NCBI GenBank assembly: GCA_000433915.1
Contig: HF993645.1
Location: 16,129-77,572 of the forward strand
DNA length: 61,444 nt
Source: Clostridium sp. CAG:793
GTDB lineage: Bacteria > Bacillota > Clostridia > TANB77 > CAG-508
Direction of reading: 5' to 3'
Below the pieces are notes generated by a model. It was not told where the DNA came from, ran no database searches, and saw nothing but the letters and a program-made list of their open reading frames with translations. Below, piece after piece: positions 44,102-52,511 of this stretch. A program made the position numbers and the translations under genes. Position 1 is the stretch's first letter. The number at the start of each line of letters is the position of its first letter.

Positions 44102-45835
44102 ATGAAAAAAGACACGAAAAGTTTAATAAAATTAATTAAATATTATAAAAAATACAAATTTCTATGTATTATAGTTATTATATTAAGTTTAGGATATGCT
44201 GGAATATCATTACTTTCGCCTATTTACGAAGGAAAGATGTTAGGATATTTTGAAAATTTTGATAAATCTAATATATTAAAAATTGCACTTTTCCTTATGA
44301 TATTGCGAATTGTAATAGAAATAGTTACTAATCTATGGTCAAGAGCAGTTTTAAAACTCAACGGAAAAGTGAATTTTGATTTAAAACACGATATGATACA
44401 AAGCTTAACTAATTTTGAGTTAAAAAATTATGATAATACTAATTCAGGTATATTTATCTCAAGATTAAATAAAGATACATCTGAATTATCTGAATTATTT
44501 GATTATATAACAGATGATTTATCAGGGATTATTCTAAATTTAAGCTTTATTATATATGTATTATATCTTAATAAATATCTTGGATTGTTTTTGATATTAA
44601 ATATTATATTAGTATATATATTGACTTCTAAAAAATTATTTTACTATAAAAATGTAAAAGCCAAGTATAAACAAAAAGATGAAGAAATAGTAGGTATATA
44701 CACAGATGTAATAAGAGGAATTAGAGAAGTTCAAAATTTAAATTTAAAAGATACCTTATTAGATAGAATAAATATTAAACAAAAAGATGTAATAAGTTAT
44801 GATATAAAAAAGACTCATACAAGAAGAACTTGGAATAGATATATTAAAACTTTTCAACATATGTTAGATTTTATATTTATAATTCTTTCTATTTATTTTA
44901 TAACAAATAATACACTACAAATCAGCTCTTTCTTGATAACATTTTTATATAAGAATAAAGTATTAAATTTAATAGATTATATATCAGAAATAAGAGAGAA
45001 ATTTGCTGATGGAAAAGTATCTGCAATAAGAGTTTTTGATATTATCGATTATAATACATTTACCAAAGACTCATATGGTGATACCCAGTTAACAGATATA
45101 ATAGGTAAAATAAAATTTCAAGATGTAAATTTTCAATATAATAATAAAGAATTATTTAAAGATTTAAGTTTTGAAATAAAACCTAATACTATGGTAGCAT
45201 TTGTTGGAAAAAGTGGAGAAGGTAAATCAACAATATTAAAACTAATAGGAAAAAATTATAAATTAAATAGTGGTAAAATTTTAATAGATGATACTGATAT
45301 TAATGAATTATCTGAAAACACAATTAGAAATAATATTTCTATTGTTTCTCAATCTCCATATATCTTTAATTTGTCAATTAAAGATAATATTAAACTAGCA
45401 AAACCAGAAGCAACTGATGAAGAAATAATTGAAGTATGCAAAAAATCTCAAATACATGATGATATAATGGCAATGAAAGATGCGTATAATACTTTAGTTG
45501 GAGAAAATGGTGTTATATTAAGTGGTGGTCAAAAACAAAGAATAGCTATTGCTAGAGCTTTGATTAGAAAATCAAAAATTATATTATTAGATGAAGCTAC
45601 GAGTAGCTTAGATAACAACAACCAAGAAAGAATTAAAAATGTTATAAAGGAATTATCTAAAGATCATACTGTTGTTATAGTAGCTCATAGATTAAGTACA
45701 ATTGTTGATTCAGATAATATATATTTATTACATAATCATAAAATCATTGCTAATGGTACTCATAAAGAATTAATTAGTACAAGTTGTGAATACAAAATGT
45801 TATATGAAAATGAAGAATTTTCAATAAGTATATAA
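44102..45835 (+). CDS. ABC exporter, fused membrane and ATPase domains
   Basis: A 577-aa half transporter. Six helices occupy residues 20-300. The ATPase domain (about 335-570) has Walker A GKSGEGKST, Q-loop VSQSPYIF, signature LSGGQKQRIAIARA and IILLDEATSSLD with H-loop VAHRL. It would act as a homodimer exporting a small molecule or peptide. There is no peptidase C39 domain. The coupling to a kinase gene suggests a modified or phosphorylated substrate, or self-resistance, but this is inference. AAAGGAATAACAGGA precedes ATG. Confidence 0.88.
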   Translation: MKKDTKSLIKLIKYYKKYKFLCIIVIILSLGYAGISLLSPIYEGKMLGYFENFDKSNILKIALFLMILRIVIEIVTNLWSRAVLKLNGKVNFDLKHDMIQSLTNFELKNYDNTNSGIFISRLNKDTSELSELFDYITDDLSGIILNLSFIIYVLYLNKYLGLFLILNIILVYILTSKKLFYYKNVKAKYKQKDEEIVGIYTDVIRGIREVQNLNLKDTLLDRINIKQKDVISYDIKKTHTRRTWNRYIKTFQHMLDFIFIILSIYFITNNTLQISSFLITFLYKNKVLNLIDYISEIREKFADGKVSAIRVFDIIDYNTFTKDSYGDTQLTDIIGKIKFQDVNFQYNNKELFKDLSFEIKPNTMVAFVGKSGEGKSTILKLIGKNYKLNSGKILIDDTDINELSENTIRNNISIVSQSPYIFNLSIKDNIKLAKPEATDEEIIEVCKKSQIHDDIMAMKDAYNTLVGENGVILSGGQKQRIAIARALIRKSKIILLDEATSSLDNNNQERIKNVIKELSKDHTVVIVAHRLSTIVDSDNIYLLHNHKIIANGTHKELISTSCEYKMLYENEEFSISI

Positions 45836-45861
45836 TTGTTCATAAATTGCAAAGTGCATTA

Positions 45862-45890
45862 AAGAGAGCAGTTAATTTGCTCTCTTCAAT
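45862..45890. terminator. Bidirectional terminator between exporter and relaxase
   Basis: AAGAGAGCA / TGCTCTCTT stem with a 7-base loop, between convergent genes. Confidence 0.8.
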
Positions 45891-47109
45891 ATTCTCTATC
45901 AAAATCGTTTTCTTTCTCCTTAAATTCATTTATATCGAGTTGTTTTTCAAAATTAAAGTTATTATATGTTTCTTTCTCAAAATCTCGTACAAGTTCATCC
46001 TCAGACGGATATGAAAACTTATGACAAAGCCATTTAATAAATCTTTTTAAAGTCACTTTAAATTTATCAATCATTTTATTTAAGTTCTTATTTTTCTGCT
46101 TTAATTTATGGATTTCTTTTTTATATTCATGTTCCATATTACAGGCTTTACTTTCATACTTTAATTCCAGTTCTTTTTCTTTATTTTCCAATTCTTCTTT
46201 AAGCAAACTATTTGAGAGCCTTAAATTTATGTCCTTTTCTGTCATTTTTATATAATCTTCCTTGAAATTTTCTGCAAAATCTACTGTATTCACTTGTTTT
46301 GATAATTCTTTATGCAATGTCTTGTTTTCTTGATAAAGCTTTTGGATTAGTTCATCTCTAGGTTTTATTATTGTATTTTCTATTTTTTCATCACGATTAA
46401 ATATAGCTCTTTTGAAGTCTTTAATATTAGGTGTTTTGGGTAATTCTAAAGTTATATTTTCTAAAATTTTTTTCGTATTTTCAAAATTAGTTATTTGTTT
46501 ATAATTTTGTATTGTTTCATTTTTCCTTTTGGTTTCTTCAGAAGGTAATCCTCTTTGTAATTCAAATCCTTTGCTTGTTATATATTCGTGAAAAGCATTT
46601 TGCAAATTTCTATAACTGTCTCTACCTTTCCAAAAATCCCTACAACATATTTTATCAATTTCATGTCCATCTTTATCTTTTGTATGAACTACTGGAATGT
46701 AAATCAAATGCATATGTGGAGTTGTTTCATCAAAATGAACTACAGCTGATATTATATTTTTCTCTCCGAGATTTTTATAATTACAAATAAACTTGAAACT
46801 TTCTTCAAAATATCTTTTAGTTTCTTCCATTCCAATTGTATCAAAGAATTCTTTATCTGATGTAAATATCATTTCGCACATTATTATGCTGTTGCTTCTT
46901 ATTTGCCCTTGTAAATTGTATTTCTTCTTTAATCTGTCAAATTCCTTTGTGTAACTTAATTCATTTTTCTTGAAGTAATAATTTAAGTTTGATTTGCTAA
47001 TATCTATTTCCTTATTAGAATGATTTTTTGCTTTTCTATCATTATGAACACATATTCCATTAGCTTGACTCCTTGTTAATTTTTCATTTCTTACTATAGC
47101 ATAACTCAT
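45886..47109 (-). CDS. mobV: MobV-family relaxase (Mob/Pre)
   Basis: About 407 aa. The start MSYAIVRNEK at 47109 matches the conserved MobV N-terminus and has CGGAG upstream, whereas an earlier ATG adds ten unrelated residues. Motifs: HNDR (about 22), SNSIIMCEMIFT, and the metal-binding HFDETTPHMHL (about 124-134). A long charged coiled coil fills residues 260-370. It would nick and lead the oriT located just upstream, at 47146-47187, for transfer by a helper conjugation system. Confidence 0.93.
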   Translation of the reverse strand: MSYAIVRNEKLTRSQANGICVHNDRKAKNHSNKEIDISKSNLNYYFKKNELSYTKEFDRLKKKYNLQGQIRSNSIIMCEMIFTSDKEFFDTIGMEETKRYFEESFKFICNYKNLGEKNIISAVVHFDETTPHMHLIYIPVVHTKDKDGHEIDKICCRDFWKGRDSYRNLQNAFHEYITSKGFELQRGLPSEETKRKNETIQNYKQITNFENTKKILENITLELPKTPNIKDFKRAIFNRDEKIENTIIKPRDELIQKLYQENKTLHKELSKQVNTVDFAENFKEDYIKMTEKDINLRLSNSLLKEELENKEKELELKYESKACNMEHEYKKEIHKLKQKNKNLNKMIDKFKVTLKRFIKWLCHKFSYPSEDELVRDFEKETYNNFNFEKQLDINEFKEKENDFDREY

Positions 47110-47145
47110 TGCTCCGAAGTCCTTTCTTGCTCGAAACAAATTTAT

Positions 47146-47187
47146 TTGTCTAACACACTAGACAAGTTTTTCAAACTTATCTGTGTG
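47146..47187 (-). other. oriT: oriT with MobV nick site
   Basis: The minus strand contains TAGTGTGTTA (47151-47160), identical to the pMV158-type nick region TAGTGTG/TTA, in the loop of the 7-bp repeat TTGTCTA/TAGACAA (47146/47159). A second hairpin, AAGTTT/AAACTT, lies beside it. The nick would fall between 47154 and 47153. It sits about 37 bases before the relaxase start. Confidence 0.82.
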
Positions 47188-47201
47188 CTCTGCGAGGCTT
47201 T

Positions 47202-47298
47202 CCTAAAAATGCCTTAACATTTTTAGGCTATAAATTATAATGAACTTGTCATTATAATTTATAGTGAAATTGCCCATATAAGTATGGCTGGCAATTTC
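47202..47298. repeat. Three perfect hairpins between rep and mob
   Basis: CCTAAAAATG/CATTTTTAGG (47202/47218), a 16-bp stem CTATAAATTATAATGA with its exact complement (47228/47249), and GAAATTGCC/GGCAATTTC (47266/47290), one after another. They could be a terminator for rep, a single-strand origin or a lagging-strand start site. Confidence 0.65.
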
Positions 47299-47313
47299 AT
47301 ATCAAAGCTATGC

Positions 47314-48219
47314 TTACGAAGTTACTGCTTCGTTATCATAAACAAAGTTAGCATATAGAAAATCAAGTGAGCCATTTTCATAGTCCCTTCCATTATATGA
47401 AGTAGTATTCTCTTTTTTCTTTGGGATAGTAATATGTGTATTTCCTAAATTATTATATAAGCAAATCATCAAATAATTTTTAGCATTTTGTATATTAGGT
47501 ATATTTTTTAATATATCTAATAACTGTATTAAATTTTCTTTAACAATAAGTTTTAATTTATCTAATATTTTGTAGTGATTAACTGTTATACTCCCAACTT
47601 TCAAATTATCTTTATAATATAGGCTATCAATAACATCTTCTAAGATAGTTTTTTCTTCTTGAGGAAATTCATCTAGTTTGCATTTATCTTTTATTTCTTT
47701 TAAATGAAGTTCATCATCGCTATTAGGATTGATAGAATCAGTATTGATTATATTAGTTTTGATATTATTAGTATCGATTCCTCGTAAATTCTCCGATTCA
47801 AGATTCGTAATATCTTCGTTTCCAGAATCGTAATTTTTACGAATCAAGAAACGTAATTTTTCCGTTTCTTCATGTTGTATTTTTCCAACATATATTAAAT
47901 TAGGCTTTCCTAATCCTTGTCTTTTCTCTTGTACAAGTCCTACATCAGCTAACTGTTTGAATGCTTTTGTTGCAGTCTTGTCAGATAAATTCAATTTTTC
48001 TTGTACTTCTTCTCTTGTAAAAATTAAATATATATTTCTTTCTTCATCTATCCAGTGATTTTTTTGAGATAGTGATAATCTGTCTAGTAAAAAAGCATAT
48101 AGTATTTTACTATCTGAATTTAGTTTTTCTTTATATAAAGAACTTACAAATAGTTCTTGTGGTATTTTATAATATGAATTTTCTAAATATTCATTATCTT
48201 TATAAGGTTTAAATTCCAT
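47314..48219 (-). CDS. repA: RepA_N-type replication initiator
   Basis: A 301-aa protein. Residues about 15-110 form the RepA_N winged-helix domain: YYKIPQELFVSSLYKEKLNS, YAFLLDRLSLSQKNHW, FTREEVQEKLNLSDKTATKA and KRQGLGKPNLIYV. A less conserved acidic linker (120-190) leads to a DUF6017-like C-terminal helical domain. RepA_N proteins start theta replication of plasmids and of many integrative elements after excision. AAGGAG precedes ATG. A decayed piece of a homologue lies at 38150-38310. Confidence 0.92.
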   Translation of the reverse strand: MEFKPYKDNEYLENSYYKIPQELFVSSLYKEKLNSDSKILYAFLLDRLSLSQKNHWIDEERNIYLIFTREEVQEKLNLSDKTATKAFKQLADVGLVQEKRQGLGKPNLIYVGKIQHEETEKLRFLIRKNYDSGNEDITNLESENLRGIDTNNIKTNIINTDSINPNSDDELHLKEIKDKCKLDEFPQEEKTILEDVIDSLYYKDNLKVGSITVNHYKILDKLKLIVKENLIQLLDILKNIPNIQNAKNYLMICLYNNLGNTHITIPKKKENTTSYNGRDYENGSLDFLYANFVYDNEAVTS

Positions 48220-48276
48220 AAAAAAAGTTCTCCTTTCTATTTATCTGAAGAACTTTAAAACAACTTGATATTTTTC

Positions 48277-48330
48277 CTTGAAACTTTCTTGAAACATTAT
48301 AAAAATTTTCTTGAAACTTTTTCTTGAAGA
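48277..48330. repeat. TTGAAAC direct repeats upstream of rep (iteron or arm sites)
   Basis: CTTGAAACTTT at 48277, CTTGAAACATT at 48288, CTTGAAACTTT at 48310 and a weaker CTTGAAG at 48323. The first three are spaced by 11 and 22 bases, one and two helical turns. The same motif occurs near the left end at 38646 and 38659. Confidence 0.65.
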
Positions 48331-48363
48331 AAATAACCAAATCTTATAACATTTTTAGGAACT

Positions 48364-48409
48364 CAAAAAAATTATGCTATTATCAAATTTCTTTGAAAAA
48401 TAGCATAAT
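48364..48409 (-). terminator. Terminator downstream of tRNA-Pro, inside the element end
   Basis: ATTATGCTAT / ATAGCATAAT perfect stem with inner CAAA/TTTG pairing, followed by seven T on the minus strand. A second small hairpin, CCCTT/AAGGG, lies at 48446-48459. Confidence 0.8.
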
Positions 48410-48461
48410 TCATAACTTTTGAATTTTTATAAATTCTCTTAAATTCCCTTGAAAAAGGGCA

Positions 48462-48478
48462 AAATATGGTCGAGGTGA
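48462..48478. repeat. Right attachment repeat, within tRNA-Pro 3' end
   Basis: Second copy of AAATATGGTCGAGGTGA, overlapping the CCA end and acceptor stem of tRNA-Pro, so that the tRNA stays intact after integration. Confidence 0.88.
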
Positions 48479-48542
48479 CAGGGATCGAACCTGCGGCCTC
48501 ATGGTCCCAAACCACGCGCTCTACCAACTGAGCCACACCTCG
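48467..48542 (-). tRNA. tRNA-Pro (UGG)
   Basis: A 76-base cloverleaf. Acceptor CGAGGTG / CACCTCG, anticodon loop TTTGGGA (TGG) and encoded CCA. It is the integration target of the mobilizable element. Confidence 0.95.
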
Positions 48543-48669
48543 ATAATATAAATGTATTCAAAATACCTATATAATATAACACAAAATTAAAACAAAATCA
48601 ACAATTTTTCAAAAAAAAATTGAATAAATAGAAAAAACTAAGAAAAAATAATAATTAACGATAAATAGC

Positions 48670-48698
48670 TTGCACAAAAAAATAAGATAATATAAAAT
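48670..48698 (+). promoter_or_regulatory. Promoter for the RdgB-like gene
   Basis: TTGCAC, 17 bases, TAAAAT. Confidence 0.6.
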
Positions 48699-48716
48699 AA
48701 AAACAAGAGGAAAGAG

Positions 48717-49289
48717 ATGAAAATATTAGTAGCAAGCGATGATGAAAGAAAAATTAATGAAATAAAAAATATATTAAAAGAATATGAAATAATAAGCCTA
48801 AAAGAATCTGGAATAGAGCTAAATGCAGAAGAAATAGGACAAACATTTGAACAAAATTCAAAAATAAGAGCAATGTACTTAGCAAAATATACAAAAGAAA
48901 TAGTATTAGCATATTCAGAAGGTTTGTGGATAGACTGCTTAGACGGATTTCCAGGAATAAAAACATATAGAATTTTAGGAAAAGATGCAACTGATGAGGA
49001 AAGAAATGCATATTTGCTAAGGCAATTAGAAGGAAAGGACATATATCAGCGAATTGCAGAAGTTGTAACTGCAGTAACAGTAATAAGAGATGGAGAAATA
49101 TATACTGCAACAGGAGAAATAGAGGGATATATAGCAGAAGAACCAAAGGGAAGGAACGGAATAGGATTTGAGCCAATATTTGATGCAAGAGGAGGAAAAA
49201 CACTTGCAGAAATGGGGACATTTGAGAAGAACAGAATAAGTTCATTAAAAAAAGCAATAAAAAAACTGCAAAGATATAAAGTTTTATAA
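48717..49289 (+). CDS. RdgB/HAM1-family homologue with altered active site
   Basis: A 190-aa protein aligned along its whole length with Ham1/RdgB, the enzymes that hydrolyse ITP and XTP. Conserved scaffold includes QTFEQNSKIRA, LDGFPGI and GIGFEPIF. The core ADDSGL, with the catalytic Asp pair, reads AYSEGL here. The N-terminal TGN reads SDD, and the substrate-contacting SHR near the end reads SSL. Normal activity therefore looks lost or changed. AAGAGG precedes ATG. Confidence 0.8.
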   Translation: MKILVASDDERKINEIKNILKEYEIISLKESGIELNAEEIGQTFEQNSKIRAMYLAKYTKEIVLAYSEGLWIDCLDGFPGIKTYRILGKDATDEERNAYLLRQLEGKDIYQRIAEVVTAVTVIRDGEIYTATGEIEGYIAEEPKGRNGIGFEPIFDARGGKTLAEMGTFEKNRISSLKKAIKKLQRYKVL

Positions 49290-49305
49290 AAAAATGCTTA
49301 AAAAC

Positions 49306-49335
49306 TTGAAAAATTATACTAAGAAAGTATATACT
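49306..49335 (+). promoter_or_regulatory. Promoter for the sugar-associated ATP-grasp gene
   Basis: TTGAAA, 18 bases, TATACT, within a repeat of TATACTAAGAA. Confidence 0.55.
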
Positions 49336-49365
49336 AAGAATATAGAAAATAAAAAGGAGAATAAA

Positions 49366-50451
49366 ATGGGAAGAATTACATACATCTTAAAAAGAATAAA
49401 CACAATGGACAAAAAAGCAATGATAAACAAGATTAATTCTATACACAAAAAAACAAATATGTCCAAAATACAAATACTAAAAGATATGCAAAAATGTGCA
49501 GTAAAATATGGCGCAGGATATATGGACTATGACTTATTTGAAATGTACAATTTAACAGACGAACAAAGAGACACATATTTAACTCGTGGAAGAAATAATG
49601 AATTAGTAAAAAAATATTGTGATATGGATGCAATGCCATACTTTGAGAATAAAGATCAATTTAATACTATATTTAATAAATATTTAAAAAGAGATTGGAT
49701 AAAAGTAAACGGAACACCTAAAGAAGATGTAATAAAATTTATTGAAAAGCACAATGTATTTATGGCAAAGCCAATAGATGGTGGATGCGGAAAAGGAATA
49801 GAAAAGATTCACACAGAAGATTTTAAATCATTAGATGAAGTGTATAATCACTTAACAGAAGAGGGTAGCAACTTTGAATTAGAAGAAGTAATAGTGCAAC
49901 ACCCAGAAGTTGCAAAAATATACCCTAATGCGATAAATACCGTAAGAATTGTAACAATAGTAACAACAGAAGATGGACAATCAGTTTTAACTGTACCAAA
50001 AGCAGAAAGAAAAAACTTAAAACTAGAGCCACATATAATATGTGCATACTTTAGAATTGGAAACAATGGAAAATGTGTTGACAACTTTAATAGTGGTGGA
50101 ATGGTTGCTCCAGTAGATGAAATTACAGGAATTGTATCACAAGTCGCAATCGACAAACAAAAAAATGTATATGAAAAGCATCCTGCAACAGGAGAAAAAA
50201 TCAAAGGATTCAAATTTCCTTATTGGGAAGAAGCAATAGATATGTGTAAAGAAGCATGCCAAGAGATTCCTGACATGGGATATGTGGGATGGGATGTAGC
50301 ATTTACACCAGACGGCCCAGTATTTGTAGAAGGAAACGAATTTCCAGGACATGATATATATCAATTACCAGAACACACACCAGATAAAATTGGAATGATG
50401 CCTAAATTTGATTTTAGTAAAAAAGAAAACAAAAAACTACAACATGTATAA
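49366..50451 (+). CDS. Sugar-transfer-associated ATP-grasp protein
   Basis: About 361 aa. The start MGRITYILKR at 49366 is chosen for its AAAGGAG site, while an earlier frame start at 49294 lies within the promoter. Residues 1-100 are a basic helical N-domain (MQKCAVKYGAGYMDYDLFEM). The ATP-grasp core follows with FMAKPIDGGCGKGI, LEEVIVQHPEV, NTVRIVT and the metal site VEGNEFPGHDIYQ. The family (ATPgrasp_ST) is tied to polysaccharide and teichoic-acid-like clusters, where it probably ligates an amino acid or similar group. Confidence 0.85.
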   Translation: MGRITYILKRINTMDKKAMINKINSIHKKTNMSKIQILKDMQKCAVKYGAGYMDYDLFEMYNLTDEQRDTYLTRGRNNELVKKYCDMDAMPYFENKDQFNTIFNKYLKRDWIKVNGTPKEDVIKFIEKHNVFMAKPIDGGCGKGIEKIHTEDFKSLDEVYNHLTEEGSNFELEEVIVQHPEVAKIYPNAINTVRIVTIVTTEDGQSVLTVPKAERKNLKLEPHIICAYFRIGNNGKCVDNFNSGGMVAPVDEITGIVSQVAIDKQKNVYEKHPATGEKIKGFKFPYWEEAIDMCKEACQEIPDMGYVGWDVAFTPDGPVFVEGNEFPGHDIYQLPEHTPDKIGMMPKFDFSKKENKKLQHV

Positions 50452-50457
50452 AAAAAT

Positions 50458-50486
50458 AAAACACTTATCAAATTGATAAGTGTTTT
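50458..50486 (+). terminator. Terminator of the ATP-grasp gene
   Basis: AAAACACTTATCA / TGATAAGTGTTTT stem, loop AAT. Confidence 0.85.
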
Positions 50487-50508
50487 ACATTATTTGTTGT
50501 AAAATAAA

Positions 50509-50585
<77 letters not shown>

Positions 50586-50687
50586 ATTTATGGGTACTAC
50601 AAATAACATAAATTATAATAACATAATAAAAAGATTTTGTCAACAAATTTAACAAAATCTTTTAAAAAATTAAACAAATTAAACAAA

Positions 50688-52364
50688 CTATTTTCCAACT
50701 GCAATAATTTGATTATGAGGATCATAGGTATCTTTAGAAAGTAACTCTTTAGAAATTACCTGACCATTTTTCTTACGAATCCTATAAGCAACTGATTTTG
50801 CCCCATTAGAACCACGTTGAATAACTTTTTGTTGACCAGCAGCTAAACTCGAATCAGTCGTATAAGTTGTACGATAAGGAACAGAGCCAGTTCTATAAGA
50901 TACAATCTCAATGTCATATTCTTCACTCTCTTTAAGTCCATAAAATTTAACAACGCATTTCCTATTAGATGAAGAAGTAACAATCTTTATTGGATAACTC
51001 CTTGAATTTTTAAACTTAAAATCAGGAGCACCCCATGAAACTGTAGCATCAGTACCAATAGGAACATAACCAACTTCAAACATATGGTTAGAACGATCAA
51101 CAATTTCAAGATTAGCTCTAAGAACAGCATTATATAAAGTACTAGAAACTTGGCAGATACCACCGCCATAATCAGTAGCAACTTGACCATTCATATATAC
51201 ACCTGCGACCTTAAAACCAGCTTGAGGAGTACGTTTGCCAACTGTACCATTAAAAGAGAAAACCTCACCAGGCATTAAAACTTTACCATTAATCTTATTA
51301 GTAGCAAGAGAAACATTAGTAGCACGATTAGAACTACTAGAAGCAAAACTTGTTGAATAAGAAGAAAGTAAATCTGGAAAAGCTTCAATTCCAATATCAC
51401 TAGTTTTAACATTAGGGTATAAAGTTTTTAAAGGAATAGTATAACTATCTTTATCTCCAGTAATCAAAGCTTTAGCTTCATCAATAGAGATATTAAAATC
51501 AAGTCCATTTGATGATGGATAAACAGCATAAGGGTTAGTTGTATAAGATGCATCTTGAGCTTCTTTATAAATTTCACTGTGAATAGCATCTATATCAATC
51601 TTATTTGCTTCCTTAGAAAATACAGGAACTTCAATAGAATCTGTATTGTAAGGAACAACAATTAATTTATCAACAAATAATGATTTAATCTTATCACTAT
51701 CAACAATATTGCCATTCTTTCCAGACTTAATAATCAAATTATTCCCTGATATATCATAACTTGGTTCAACAATTCCATCAGCAAAATTGCTGTTCATCTG
51801 AGAAATACTATTATCAAACGAATCAGAATTAAAACTAAAATCAGGAATAAAATTTTTACTATTAATCATAGCATTTAAAATAGCAAAATTATTTTGAAAA
51901 ATATTTCCGTTTCTGCCAACAGAATATGCATCATCAATAACCTTGTCAATATCAAAACTACCACCGACTGAGCTAGGAAGCAAAGTATAAGTTTCATCAT
52001 TATGCTTAAAAATAACATCAGTAGAAAGTCTATTAGAAACATCATCTGTAACTTTCTGCTTAGCATCATCTTTAGATAAACCAGAAACATCAATTCCAAG
52101 TATACTAATTCCGGAAACAAAAGTTGTATTATTAACATTTATAAAAGCAAAGACAGTTGAAAAGACACTGGCTAATAAAAAAACAATAAAAAATATTATT
52201 GAAAAAATCAATAATCCAATATGACTTTTATGTTCACTTTTTTTATTAGAAAAATCACTAGAATTTTGTTCAATGATTTTATCAGCTTCATCAAAAATTT
52301 TGCTTTCTTCAGGAGTCAGCTCCTGCGAAGTGGTATCACCACTCGTATAAAGTATTGCATTCAT
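50688..52364 (-). CDS. VanW family protein with G5 domain (copy 2)
   Basis: A 558-aa envelope protein. A cytosolic N-terminus of about 45 residues (acidic, then basic) is followed by one membrane helix (about 50-72), a peptidoglycan-binding-like repeat region, a VanW domain (about 330-460) with GKVLMPGEVFSFN and GGGICQVSSTLYN, and a C-terminal G5 domain ending SKELLSKDTYDP. It is a clear paralogue of the 1642-3171 product, with an added N-terminal cytosolic segment. AAGAAGGA precedes ATG. The codons end mainly in T, opposite to the plus-strand copy. Confidence 0.88.
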   Translation of the reverse strand: MNAILYTSGDTTSQELTPEESKIFDEADKIIEQNSSDFSNKKSEHKSHIGLLIFSIIFFIVFLLASVFSTVFAFINVNNTTFVSGISILGIDVSGLSKDDAKQKVTDDVSNRLSTDVIFKHNDETYTLLPSSVGGSFDIDKVIDDAYSVGRNGNIFQNNFAILNAMINSKNFIPDFSFNSDSFDNSISQMNSNFADGIVEPSYDISGNNLIIKSGKNGNIVDSDKIKSLFVDKLIVVPYNTDSIEVPVFSKEANKIDIDAIHSEIYKEAQDASYTTNPYAVYPSSNGLDFNISIDEAKALITGDKDSYTIPLKTLYPNVKTSDIGIEAFPDLLSSYSTSFASSSSNRATNVSLATNKINGKVLMPGEVFSFNGTVGKRTPQAGFKVAGVYMNGQVATDYGGGICQVSSTLYNAVLRANLEIVDRSNHMFEVGYVPIGTDATVSWGAPDFKFKNSRSYPIKIVTSSSNRKCVVKFYGLKESEEYDIEIVSYRTGSVPYRTTYTTDSSLAAGQQKVIQRGSNGAKSVAYRIRKKNGQVISKELLSKDTYDPHNQIIAVGK

Positions 52365-52511
52365 AATAATTAAAATCCTTCTTTATAGTATATTTAACAA
52401 TAAATAAGAAAATTTGTAAATATTTATTTAAAATATTTTATTTTTATTTTATTTATGATATAAGAATAATAGAATAAAAAAGTGAAACAATAAAAAAGAA
52501 AGGAAACCAAA

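Larger units (their letters stand above)
38565..48478. mobile_element. Integrative mobilizable element in the tRNA-Pro gene
   Basis: About 9.9 kb bounded by 17-bp direct repeats at the tRNA-Pro 3' end. It carries integrase and excisionase-like genes at the left end, four cargo genes on the plus strand, and a MobV relaxase and RepA_N initiator with an oriT at the right end. No coupling protein or type IV secretion genes are present, so it must borrow a conjugation machine. Codon use is T-rich on both strands, unlike the host backbone. Confidence 0.88.

Noticed and set aside
38565..48478. Full conjugative element
   Set aside because: There is no coupling protein, VirB4 or other secretion gene, only a relaxase and oriT. 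It is mobilizable rather than self-transmissible.
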